Below are positions 1 to 6,817 of a stretch of DNA of 64,000 nt, piece after piece. The stretch lies in NCBI RefSeq assembly GCF_900112265.1, contig NZ_FOLO01000016.1, positions 1-64,000 on the forward strand. Direction: 5' to 3'. This stretch comes from Pseudoalteromonas denitrificans DSM 6059. Lineage in GTDB: Bacteria; Pseudomonadota; Gammaproteobacteria; Enterobacterales; Alteromonadaceae. The stretch's first letter is position 1. Each line of letters begins with the position of its first letter. The position numbers were made by a program, and so were the translations under genes. Under the pieces are notes generated by a model. The model made no database searches and was not told the origin of the DNA. It was given only the letters and a program-made list of their open reading frames with translations.

Positions 1-312
1 GTCGGCAAGCCAATCCATTATGCCTTGAATCAATGGGAAAAACTGATCCGCTATGTTGAAAACGGTCACCTGGATATTGATAACAATCGTGCCGAACGTG
101 CGGTTAAACCATTTGTTATCGGGAGAAAGAATTGGATGTTCAGTAATACACGCAATGGTGCACAAGCCAGTGCGGTACTTTACAGCATAGTCCAAACAGC
201 CAAAGCAAACGGATTGGTGCCATATGACTACATCAGTCATTGCCTTGAGCATCTTATCCATGCTCCTGAAAACTTGGATGCCATTCTGCCCTGGAATGTA
301 AAACTGGGCTAG
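1..312 (+). CDS. tnpC: IS66-family transposase, C-terminal fragment (cut by window edge)
   Basis: The reading frame is already open at base 1 and ends at 312, so only the last ~103 residues are visible. The segment NNRAERAVKPFVIGRKNW is the typical IS66 transposase C-terminal region; its glutamate is the expected third acidic residue of the DDE catalytic triad. The tail, which runs through AVLYSIVQTAKANGL and LPWNVKLG, also matches the family's end. The rest of the protein and the accessory IS66 genes (tnpA, tnpB) would lie before the window. Whether the full element is intact cannot be judged here. Confidence 0.93.
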   Translation, partial: VGKPIHYALNQWEKLIRYVENGHLDIDNNRAERAVKPFVIGRKNWMFSNTRNGAQASAVLYSIVQTAKANGLVPYDYISHCLEHLIHAPENLDAILPWNVKLG

Positions 313-334
313 GTGTATTTGCCCAGTCGTTTAC
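1..334 (+). mobile_element. Right end of an IS66-type insertion sequence
   Basis: The transposase stops at 312 and is followed by a short tail ending in CAGTCGTTTAC at 324–334. Read on the other strand this begins GTAAACG, the kind of terminus IS66-family inverted repeats have. I infer that the element ends at about 334. The left end is outside the window, so neither the partner repeat nor the expected 8-bp target duplication can be checked. Confidence 0.6.
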
Positions 335-453
335 TATTAAATACAGGTGAAATACTTAAATTTGATGGTGATCAAATTCATGGCTATCGAAATATAAATG
401 AGCAGGCTTGTAAATTTCATAATATGATTTGTTATATTTAAGTAAGAATACAG

Positions 454-489
454 AGCACAATCGTAAAATTATTAGAACGTCATTGTGCT
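454..489. repeat. Inverted repeat downstream of the small membrane protein gene
   Basis: AGCACAAT at 454–461 is matched by ATTGTGCT at 482–489, and the stem is extended by CGT/ACG with a two-base bulge. It lies past the 3' end of the minus-strand gene at 518–733 and could be a hairpin in its transcript. No clear T-tract follows, so terminator function is only a guess. The rest of 335–517 holds no gene that I can support, only a short open remnant (about 332–441) next to the IS end. Confidence 0.4.
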
Positions 490-517
490 GCTGTTTAAAA
501 CTTAAATTTATCTACAA

Positions 518-733
518 TTATTTTAGAGTATCTTCTTTTGGTAAGTCGTTTTTAAATGCTAAAAATGCAAGATAAATCAAGCCTAAAGGAGGAATAACTG
601 ATAAAAACAAACCAATCATGCAGGTTATGAAAGGTGTATGTGTTTTTCGTTTACCAAGATAATAGCTAAGCGATGTTATTATCAAAAGTGATATAACAAT
701 AAACTCTCCGAGTAAAGTGGCATTAATGCTCAT
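518..733 (-). CDS. Small two-helix membrane protein, unknown function
   Basis: 71 residues with two hydrophobic segments (about 8–26 and 34–59) separated by a short basic stretch GKRKTHT, and a charged tail (KNDLPKEDTLK), so probably a two-pass inner-membrane protein with a cytoplasmic loop. An AAGGA ribosome-binding site lies seven bases before the ATG, which supports it as a real gene. I do not recognise the family. It stands alone between the IS66 end and the next plus-strand gene. Confidence 0.55.
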   Translation of the reverse strand: MSINATLLGEFIVISLLIITSLSYYLGKRKTHTPFITCMIGLFLSVIPPLGLIYLAFLAFKNDLPKEDTLK

Positions 734-915
734 ATAAAAATCCTTTTATTATTTAATTTTCTTATATCTTACTAATTTTTATCATAAATTTGAACAGTTA
801 ACGAGCCTTATTTTGAGTGGTGCATATTTGTATCTCCCAGATGCATTTTTTGCGACTTACTTAAACCAGTTTAAATGATTACATTGCCAGTCAGAAACGA
901 TGAATTGGAATTATC

Positions 916-1932
916 ATGGATCAAAAAGCATTAAATTTGAGCACATTAATTAAAAATTTGCATCAGGGTGAAACCCCGATTGAAAATGCTCCTCAAGTAG
1001 TATTAGAAAATGGCACTGGTTGTATACCACAGCATTACTTGTTATATCAGCATACATTAAGCTCTGTAGAAAAAATTGTACTCGATATTCAGTATTGGGA
1101 TAGGTACCCTATTTTTGTTGATGAAGATAAAGGCGGAATTTATATTCAAATAGGGATCATTGGGCCAGACAATTATGACTATAATCAAGAAAATCAAAAA
1201 CTAACTTATGGCAGGAAATGGCGAGTTGAACCGAGTTTACCAACGTCTGAAATAATTCAAACGGTATTTTTAGCATTAAAAAAAGCGCGAGAACATGAGG
1301 TCAGAGAGTTATTTAGGGTGAATCATCAAGGTGCAACTTCTACCCCTTTTAATACGCATCATGACTTGCCACTCATATCAAATAATTCAGATTTATTACA
1401 AAGAGAAAAAATAAATGAGTTGCGTGTTTTCAGTCAATTAAAAAAACGAGTCAAAATGGCATTGGCTAAAATAAGTTATGATCATGCAATATTAAAATTA
1501 TATGCTCTAGAACAAAGAAGTAACCGGCTTTGGTTAGTAGATTTGACTCTAGAGCCCCAAGCTAAAACAAGCTTGCCTGAACTTGAAAATACGACAATCA
1601 CCTTGTTATTAAATTCACTTTCTTTGAGCTCTCTTTATTTTAGTTTGATGGATTATTTTATTGCTTTAAGTGATAAACATCTTGATGAAAACTTTATTTA
1701 TAGGAGCTTTGCGAGATTTAGTCGTGATAATAATGTAATTGCAATTTCGGAATTTTCTGTTGCTACACGACAAAAAAATAATAAAAATAATACTTTTTTA
1801 ACTCACTTTGAAAAGCATAATTATGAAACAGACAAAACACGAGTACCTAAGCTCAATAGCGGTGCTTTGTCAGAAAAGATAAAACAAGAACTTATTAAAT
1901 TTTCACCATTAGAGGGGATTTTACCGCTTTAA
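916..1932 (+). CDS. Conserved-looking hypothetical protein, 338 aa
   Basis: A full-length soluble-looking protein with no signal peptide or membrane segment. The N-terminal half contains an aromatic, acidic stretch (IQYWDRYPIFVDEDKGGIYI) and the C-terminal half is basic and helical. A GGAA-type site precedes the ATG. I do not recognise the family and assign no function. Its last four bases overlap the 3' end of the convergent DsrE-like gene (1929–1932), leaving no room for a terminator between them. Confidence 0.75.
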   Translation: MDQKALNLSTLIKNLHQGETPIENAPQVVLENGTGCIPQHYLLYQHTLSSVEKIVLDIQYWDRYPIFVDEDKGGIYIQIGIIGPDNYDYNQENQKLTYGRKWRVEPSLPTSEIIQTVFLALKKAREHEVRELFRVNHQGATSTPFNTHHDLPLISNNSDLLQREKINELRVFSQLKKRVKMALAKISYDHAILKLYALEQRSNRLWLVDLTLEPQAKTSLPELENTTITLLLNSLSLSSLYFSLMDYFIALSDKHLDENFIYRSFARFSRDNNVIAISEFSVATRQKNNKNNTFLTHFEKHNYETDKTRVPKLNSGALSEKIKQELIKFSPLEGILPL

Positions 1933-2474
1933 AAAGGGTTTTGACTATAACCTTCATTATTTAATACTACATGGGCCGTCATCGCTGAAAGCGCCATTTT
2001 AACGCCTGTATGCAATTGTGCGTTGTTAATTTCAAAATAACGAGCTGATTGACCACATAAATATATACGCACTTTGTTGTGTAGCAATTGCTGTAAAAGT
2101 TGTTTATTTGGATTGTTTTTTGAAAATCTTGCTTGGTAACTTTGATTATTAAGCAAGTCATATCCCGCTTTTCCGTGAACAACTAATGCTAATTGAATAT
2201 TTTTAGGTGCAAAACCATTTGCAACATGCATATTTAAAAAACGCGCTAAGCTATCAAATCTACGATTAAGAGTGTCGGTTGAACCTTGTTCACTGACATC
2301 AAAAACAACTTTAAAAGTATCTTGTGTATTTAATATTAGTTGTTGTTTAACAGGTGCATGTTTTCCAAAGCCTTTGATTAAAGGACCATCCTTAAATGAA
2401 GTTGGAGAGGAGAAGCTTGAAAACGATATACAAAAAGCAATTAAAGTGAATAATTTATTTATATTTTTTGTCAT
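1929..2474 (-). CDS. Periplasmic DsrE/DsrF-like protein
   Basis: 181 residues: an N-terminal signal peptide (hydrophobic core LFTLIAFCISFSSFSS) followed by a DsrE/F-like domain. Family features are the central strand (VVFDVSEQG), the helix ARFLNMHVANGFAPKNIQLALVVHG, and a cysteine after a strand (RIYLCGQSARYF) where DsrE proteins carry their sulfur-relay cysteine. Family members act in sulfur transfer or as thiol-type periplasmic proteins; the substrate cannot be told. An AAAGGA site precedes the ATG. It is convergent with, and overlaps by four bases, the hypothetical gene 916–1932. Confidence 0.75.
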   Translation of the reverse strand: MTKNINKLFTLIAFCISFSSFSSPTSFKDGPLIKGFGKHAPVKQQLILNTQDTFKVVFDVSEQGSTDTLNRRFDSLARFLNMHVANGFAPKNIQLALVVHGKAGYDLLNNQSYQARFSKNNPNKQLLQQLLHNKVRIYLCGQSARYFEINNAQLHTGVKMALSAMTAHVVLNNEGYSQNPF

Positions 2475-2536
2475 TTTTAATTCCTTTAAAGGGTACTTGA
2501 GTTATTGAAACACAATCGCATTTATTTTTAAATAGC

Positions 2537-3427
2537 TTAAGGTAATGAAGGGGTTTCACCTTCAATTAAAGCACGGCTTTGTTGTATTTTTTGTGTCATA
2601 AAACGTACAAAAGTTTGTATTTTTGCATTATTACGAAGGTCTGGGTGGTTAAGCACCCATAAATCATATTTCCCCTCAGAAGTATATGGGGGAACCCTCA
2701 CGAGTTCGGGGTCAATATCAGCTATAAAACAGGGTAGAATTGAAATGCCCATTTCATTAATACATGCTTGAGCTTGTAATGCTGCACTCACTATTTTGTG
2801 TTTAGATCTAAACTTTGGGTATTCTCTGGCTAGTTTACCGACGGGCCTTCTGAATTTATCAGTCCAACCTATCCAATTTTGTTGTGCTAGCCAGTTTTCA
2901 TCTTCAAGCTTTGGGAGTGATTTTTTTGCCATGTAACATGCTCGATGGATCACTGCGAGTTTACGGCCTATTAAATACTCTGGTGGTTCATGACATAATC
3001 TAAAAGCAATATCAGCTTCTCTATTTGCCAGATTAAAAACTTTTGTTGAATCAAATATTTCTAGCTCTATTTCTGGATAAAGTTGACAGAATTCGCCAAA
3101 AAACGGCATCAAAAGTTTTTGTGCAAATATATCTGGCAAGGTCACTCTTATTTCACCAAAAAGGGTATTATCTTTACCAATAACACGACGCTCTACACAA
3201 TTGAGTCTTTCCTCTAGATGTGATGCTTCTTCATATATTTCTTCACCAATAGGTGTTTTTATATAACCTTGTGGCGTTCGCTCAAATAGCCTTTGCCCTA
3301 AGCTTGCTTCAAAGCTTTTAATTCTTCTTGAGACAGTTGCGTGGTTTACTTTTAAGTTAACGGCTGCTGCACGAATAGAGCCCACCCGACATACCATTAA
3401 AAAAAATTTTAAGTCATCCCAATTCAA
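2537..3427 (-). CDS. LysR-family transcriptional regulator
   Basis: 296 residues. Residues 1–60 form the LysR winged helix-turn-helix (MNWDDLKFFLMVCRVGSIR, then AAAVNLKVNHATVSRRI), followed by a linker helix and the periplasmic-binding-like effector domain from about 90. The start codon is TTG at 3427, placed by an AGGGA ribosome-binding site and by the usual family N-terminus. It is divergent from the SRPBCC pseudogene at 3607 and is a candidate regulator of that gene and perhaps of the SRPBCC/amine operon beyond it. The effector is unknown. Confidence 0.93.
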   Translation of the reverse strand: MNWDDLKFFLMVCRVGSIRAAAVNLKVNHATVSRRIKSFEASLGQRLFERTPQGYIKTPIGEEIYEEASHLEERLNCVERRVIGKDNTLFGEIRVTLPDIFAQKLLMPFFGEFCQLYPEIELEIFDSTKVFNLANREADIAFRLCHEPPEYLIGRKLAVIHRACYMAKKSLPKLEDENWLAQQNWIGWTDKFRRPVGKLAREYPKFRSKHKIVSAALQAQACINEMGISILPCFIADIDPELVRVPPYTSEGKYDLWVLNHPDLRNNAKIQTFVRFMTQKIQQSRALIEGETPSLP

Positions 3428-3506
3428 GAGTATTCCCTATATTTGTGTGAACTTTAATACAAAAAATGAGTTTATCTGTTGGTCTTTATAATTAGGAGGA
3501 TAATTT

Positions 3507-3566
3507 ATGCACCACCAATACGCAATTATTGCCAGTTATCAAAATAACAAAGTTTTCTTAAGATGA
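3507..3566 (+). CDS. Possible 19-residue leader ORF (speculative)
   Basis: An AGGAGG ribosome-binding site at 3494–3499, seven bases before an ATG, opens a 19-codon ORF (MHHQYAIIASYQNNKVFLR) ending at 3566, in the gap between the LysR gene and the SRPBCC pseudogene. The near-perfect Shine-Dalgarno is the only support. It could be a leader peptide, a gene remnant or chance. Confidence 0.25.
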   Translation: MHHQYAIIASYQNNKVFLR

Positions 3567-3606
3567 ATTCAAATGTCAATTTATAGTGTTTTTACAAAGG
3601 ATAAAA

Positions 3607-4068
3607 ATGGAAACCGTTAATCAAATAATATCTTTAAATGCGTCTAAGCAAGATGCATGGAATGTTCTTGCTGATTTTGGTAATGCACATAAATATTCTA
3701 AGGGCATTACAAATTCGCATTTAATGAATGAAGTTGAAACTGATGTTGGTACTACTGGGTATTGTGATTTACCGCCAGTGATGAGCATGGAGTAATACCT
3801 TGATGAAGAAGTAACTCAGTAGAAAGAGGAGGAAGAATTTACTGGTATCGTCACTAAAACTGCTGAACCAATAAAAAATGGTATTGCTAGGTGATGAGTA
3901 AGTGGTGATTCAAATCAATCAAAAATATCAGTTGAGATCACATATCAACCTAAAGGAGTTATGGGGTTTGTAATGAAAAAAATGTTACAAAAAGAATTTA
4001 ATAGACAAATTTCAGCTGGCTTACAAGATATCAAAAAGATGTTTAAAGCTAAACAAACCTCTGTTTGA
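3607..4068 (+). pseudogene. SRPBCC (START-like) gene inactivated by four in-frame stops
   Basis: From the ATG at 3607 (AAAGGA upstream) the same frame can be read to the TGA at 4066–4068 with no frameshift, but it is broken by TAA at 3793, TAG at 3820 and TGA TGA at 3892–3897. Across the stops the translation stays similar to the intact neighbour at 4122: the neighbour's TQW aligns with TQ-stop, and its CWWL aligns with R-stop-stop-V. Three stops therefore fall where the paralogue has tryptophan. The original protein would have been ~153 residues. It is a paralogue of the next gene and is divergent from the LysR regulator. Confidence 0.85.
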
Positions 4069-4121
4069 TTTATTACGTATTCAATATCTCAAAATTAACA
4101 GATTAATACTTGGAGAACATA

Positions 4122-4637
4122 ATGAAAGCACCAAAATTACCCGGAAAATACAACGTAAAATCAAAAGTAGTCATAAACGCACCTAAGCAAAAAGTTTGGC
4201 AAGTAATGGAGGATTTTGGCAATGTTTATACTTGGGCGCCAGGCGTCACAGAATCTCACAGTATAGGGAGTAAAGAATCAGGAATGGGTGCTGCGCGTCA
4301 TTGTAAACTTGATGGTTTTGGTACGATAGATGAATACGTCACTCAATGGGTTGAAGGTACAGGTTTTGTGTACGATGTCACACCATTAGGCCCACTTAAT
4401 AAATCATTTAGCTGCTGGTGGCTAACGGCACTAGAAAATGGCTCGACAGAGCTTGAAGTTGTGCTCAGTTATGACATCAGATATGGCTTATTTGGTAAAG
4501 TGATGCATAGCCTAATAATGCGTAAAAAATTAGAGTCATCTTTACCAGATGCACTGAATGCATTAAAAAACAGAGTTGAAACAGGCAAACTTGTCAGACC
4601 TTACCTCACTAAAAAGGGGTCGGAGTTAATAATCTAG
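4122..4637 (+). CDS. SRPBCC-family protein with a tail supplied by a repeat element
   Basis: 171 residues of the START/polyketide-cyclase-like fold, which makes a hydrophobic ligand pocket. Visible marks are KVWQVMEDFGNVYTWAPGV near the N-terminus and the long C-terminal helix LESSLPDALNALKNRVE. The ATG at 4122 follows a GGAG site; an upstream in-frame TTG is less likely. The final residues KKGSELII are encoded by the left repeat of the RAYT element (4611–4630), so the C-terminus was probably rewritten by that insertion. The ligand is unknown; position suggests a link to the downstream amine operon. Confidence 0.82.
   Translation: MKAPKLPGKYNVKSKVVINAPKQKVWQVMEDFGNVYTWAPGVTESHSIGSKESGMGAARHCKLDGFGTIDEYVTQWVEGTGFVYDVTPLGPLNKSFSCWWLTALENGSTELEVVLSYDIRYGLFGKVMHSLIMRKKLESSLPDALNALKNRVETGKLVRPYLTKKGSELII
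4611..4630 (+). repeat. REP-like repeat, copy 1L
   Basis: AAAAAGGGGTCGGAGTTAAT. It is identical to 16327–16346 and to the reverse complements of 5406–5425 and 16811–16830. It overlaps the last codons of the SRPBCC gene. Confidence 0.9.
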
Positions 4638-4649
4638 TTTTTCACCTTT

Positions 4650-4697
4650 CAGATCATGCTTACTTAACTATACTCATTATAAGTTTGCAATGATCTG
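4650..4697. repeat. Inverted repeat upstream of the RAYT gene
   Basis: CAGATCAT at 4650–4657 is complementary to ATGATCTG at 4690–4697, with 32 bases between them, just before the transposase ATG at 4706. It may be a hairpin in the leader or a recognition structure for the transposase; no direct evidence distinguishes these. Confidence 0.4.
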
Positions 4698-4705
4698 GGT
4701 TTATC

Positions 4706-5401
4706 ATGCCAAGGAAAATAAGGTTTTATGCATCAGGGATCCCAAGCCATATCGTTCAGCGAGGTAATAATAAACAAGCTTGTTTTTTTTGTGATGATGA
4801 TTATGGTTTTTATATAAAAGCACTATCAGAAGCCCTCATTGACAATAATGTCAAACTTCATGCCTTTGTGTTAATGACCAATCATGTACATTTATTAATG
4901 ACACCAAATGATCATCAAGGTATTTCAAAGGTGATGCAAAGTGTGGGTCGTAAATACGTAAGATACATAAATGGGATTTACAACCGGACAGGTACATTAT
5001 GGGAGGGACGGCACAAAGCAAGCCTTATTGATAGTGAACGTTATTTTTTAATTTGCCAACGTTATATTGAACTCAATCCTGTCAGAGCCGGAATAGTTGA
5101 TGTTCCAAGCGATTATACTTGGTCTAGCTACCAACATAATGGTGTTGGAAAAATCATAAGATGCATTACACCTCATGATGAATATTTAAAACTAGGACAC
5201 TCAACTCAAAGTCGCTTAGAAAACTACCGCATTCTTTTTAGCCAGGCTATTTCTGTAGAACACATACAAAATATTAGAGAGTGTCTAATACATAACTTCC
5301 CATTTGGTGATAAGCAGTTTAAAGCACAATTAGAGCAAACATTGGCTGTGAAATTAGGTCAGCTTAAACAAGGTCGACCTGTAAATGAGGTCAACAAATG
5401 A
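4706..5401 (+). CDS. REP-associated tyrosine transposase (RAYT, Y1/HUH family)
   Basis: 231 residues. The N-terminus MPRKIRFYASGIPSHIVQRG is the usual RAYT opening. The HUH metal-binding motif is HVH in FVLMTNHVHLLMTP (about residues 51–65), and the catalytic-helix region RYFLICQRYIELNPVRAGIV carries the candidate nucleophilic tyrosine. These single-strand DNA endonucleases recognise and spread REP palindromes, and usually sit as single copies flanked by inverted REPs, as here. It reads in the same direction as its neighbours and seems intact. Confidence 0.93.
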   Translation: MPRKIRFYASGIPSHIVQRGNNKQACFFCDDDYGFYIKALSEALIDNNVKLHAFVLMTNHVHLLMTPNDHQGISKVMQSVGRKYVRYINGIYNRTGTLWEGRHKASLIDSERYFLICQRYIELNPVRAGIVDVPSDYTWSSYQHNGVGKIIRCITPHDEYLKLGHSTQSRLENYRILFSQAISVEHIQNIRECLIHNFPFGDKQFKAQLEQTLAVKLGQLKQGRPVNEVNK

Positions 5402-5405
5402 CTTT

Positions 5406-5425
5406 ATTAACTCCGACCCCTTTTT
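5406..5425 (-). repeat. REP-like repeat, copy 1R
   Basis: ATTAACTCCGACCCCTTTTT, the exact reverse complement of copy 1L. It starts four bases after the RAYT stop codon and ends 12 bases before the preferred glutamine synthetase start, so that gene's ribosome-binding site lies just outside the repeat. Confidence 0.9.
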
Positions 5426-5437
5426 ATGAGGATTGCT

Positions 5438-6808
5438 ATGTTAGAGCCTAGAAAGGTGCAGACAATAATCGATGCTAAAAAAATTGTTGAGCAGCGAGGG
5501 TTAAGCCATGTAAAAGTGGGATTGTTTGATATAGATGGTGTGATGCGTGGTAAATACATGAGTAAAGAAAAATTTTTTTCATCTCTTGATAATGGGTTTG
5601 CTTTTTGCGATGTGGTATTAGGCTGGGATGTAAATGATCAACTTTATGATAATGCTTCCTATACGGGTTGGCATACAGGTTATCCTGATGCTCAGGTTGA
5701 GATTATTCCAAATTCATGTCGTGAAATTCCGCTTGAAGAGAACATGCTCTTATTTATTGTTCAGTTTACTGGCTGTGCAGCTGAAATATGTCCTCGGAAT
5801 ATACTTAATCGTATTATTTCTCAGGCTGCCGATATGGGTTTTACAGCTAATGCTGCATTTGAATATGAGTTTTTCATGTTTAATGAAACACCTAATTCAG
5901 TAAGGGCAAAAAACTATCAAAATCTAATACCTATGACACCGGGGAATTTTGGTTATTCAATGCTACGAAATAGCACTCATGCAGATGTGTATCAACAAAT
6001 TTTACAATTAAGCCAAGTTATGGACTTTGAGATTGAAGGCTTACACGCAGAAACAGGCCCTGGCGTTTTAGAAGCCGCTATTAATCATGATATAGCGCAA
6101 AATGCAGCAGATAAGGCCGCATTATTTAAAACCTTTATCAAAGTATGGGCTCAAAAAAATGATTTGATGGCAACCTTTATGGCCAAGTGGTCAAATAAGT
6201 TACCAGGGCAAAGTGGTCATATTCATATTTCTTTAAAAAATATAAAGGGTGATCCTGTTTTTTATGATGAAACAAAAAAATTTAATATGAGTGATATTCA
6301 AAGACATTTTTTGGCTGGACAACAAAAATATATGCCTGAATTTTTATCTATGATCGCTCCTACAATTAATAGTTATAGCCGAATGGTGCCTGGTTTATGG
6401 GCCCCTTTGGATGCAACTTGGGGCGTTGAAAACCGTACGACTGCATTAAGGCTAATACCCGGAACAGAAAAATCTCAACGCATTGAATATCGTTTAGGTG
6501 CCGCCGATGCCAACCCTTATATTGCTTTGGCTGCTGCTTTAGGATCTGGTTTATTAGGTATAAAAGAAAAATTAGAGCCAGGAGTTCAAGTACAAGGAAA
6601 TGCTTATGAACAAACGCACAGTGAGGCATTCGTTTTGCCTAAAAGTTTGTTAGAAGCTGCAAATAAATTAAAGCAATCACATGCTGCAAAAAAATTATTT
6701 GGTGAGGCGTTTGTTACACATTTTTCGGCTTCAAGAATATGGGAAGAGCAAGAATACAGAAAACATATTTCAGATTGGGAGTTGCAACGCTATTTTGAAA
6801 TTATTTAA
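5438..6808 (+). CDS. Glutamine synthetase family protein (probable gamma-glutamyl-amine ligase)
   Basis: 456 residues of the glutamine synthetase fold. Visible marks are the catalytic-domain segments FEYEFFMFNE, LHAETGPGVLEAAI, SGHIHISL, ENRTTALRLIPG and RIEYRLGAADANPY, which carry the metal and substrate ligands. The usual GlnA adenylylation-site region is not evident, and its neighbours resemble PuuA/IpuC-type pathways, so it probably ligates glutamate to an amine with ATP rather than to ammonia. The ATG at 5438 follows an AGGA site; the ATG at 5426 lies at the edge of the repeat and is less likely. First gene of a four-gene operon. Confidence 0.82.
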   Translation: MLEPRKVQTIIDAKKIVEQRGLSHVKVGLFDIDGVMRGKYMSKEKFFSSLDNGFAFCDVVLGWDVNDQLYDNASYTGWHTGYPDAQVEIIPNSCREIPLEENMLLFIVQFTGCAAEICPRNILNRIISQAADMGFTANAAFEYEFFMFNETPNSVRAKNYQNLIPMTPGNFGYSMLRNSTHADVYQQILQLSQVMDFEIEGLHAETGPGVLEAAINHDIAQNAADKAALFKTFIKVWAQKNDLMATFMAKWSNKLPGQSGHIHISLKNIKGDPVFYDETKKFNMSDIQRHFLAGQQKYMPEFLSMIAPTINSYSRMVPGLWAPLDATWGVENRTTALRLIPGTEKSQRIEYRLGAADANPYIALAAALGSGLLGIKEKLEPGVQVQGNAYEQTHSEAFVLPKSLLEAANKLKQSHAAKKLFGEAFVTHFSASRIWEEQEYRKHISDWELQRYFEII

Positions 6809-6817
6809 GGGCTCAAT

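Larger units (their letters stand above)
4611..5425 (+). mobile_element. RAYT element bounded by inverted REP-like repeats (REPtron-like)
   Basis: An 815-bp unit starting with AAAAAGGGGTCGGAGTTAAT (4611–4630) and ending with its exact reverse complement (5406–5425), enclosing a single Y1/HUH transposase gene. Similar pairs occur at 16327/16811 and 22549/22692. REP-associated transposases are known to sit between inverted REPs with a GGAG or GTAG tetranucleotide; the motif here contains GGAG. The inverted match continues imperfectly outwards (CTCACT versus ATGAG). The unit lies between the SRPBCC gene and the glutamine synthetase-like gene. Confidence 0.75.

Noticed and set aside
3793..3897. 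Stop-codon recoding (selenocysteine or pyrrolysine type) in the SRPBCC frame
   Set aside because: All three stop codons occur, two are adjacent, and no downstream selenocysteine-type hairpin is seen. Pseudogenisation is simpler.
4611..5425. IS200/IS605-type element with TnpB/IscB partner
   Set aside because: No TnpB-like gene is present, and the transposase has RAYT rather than IS200 TnpA features with flanking inverted repeats.
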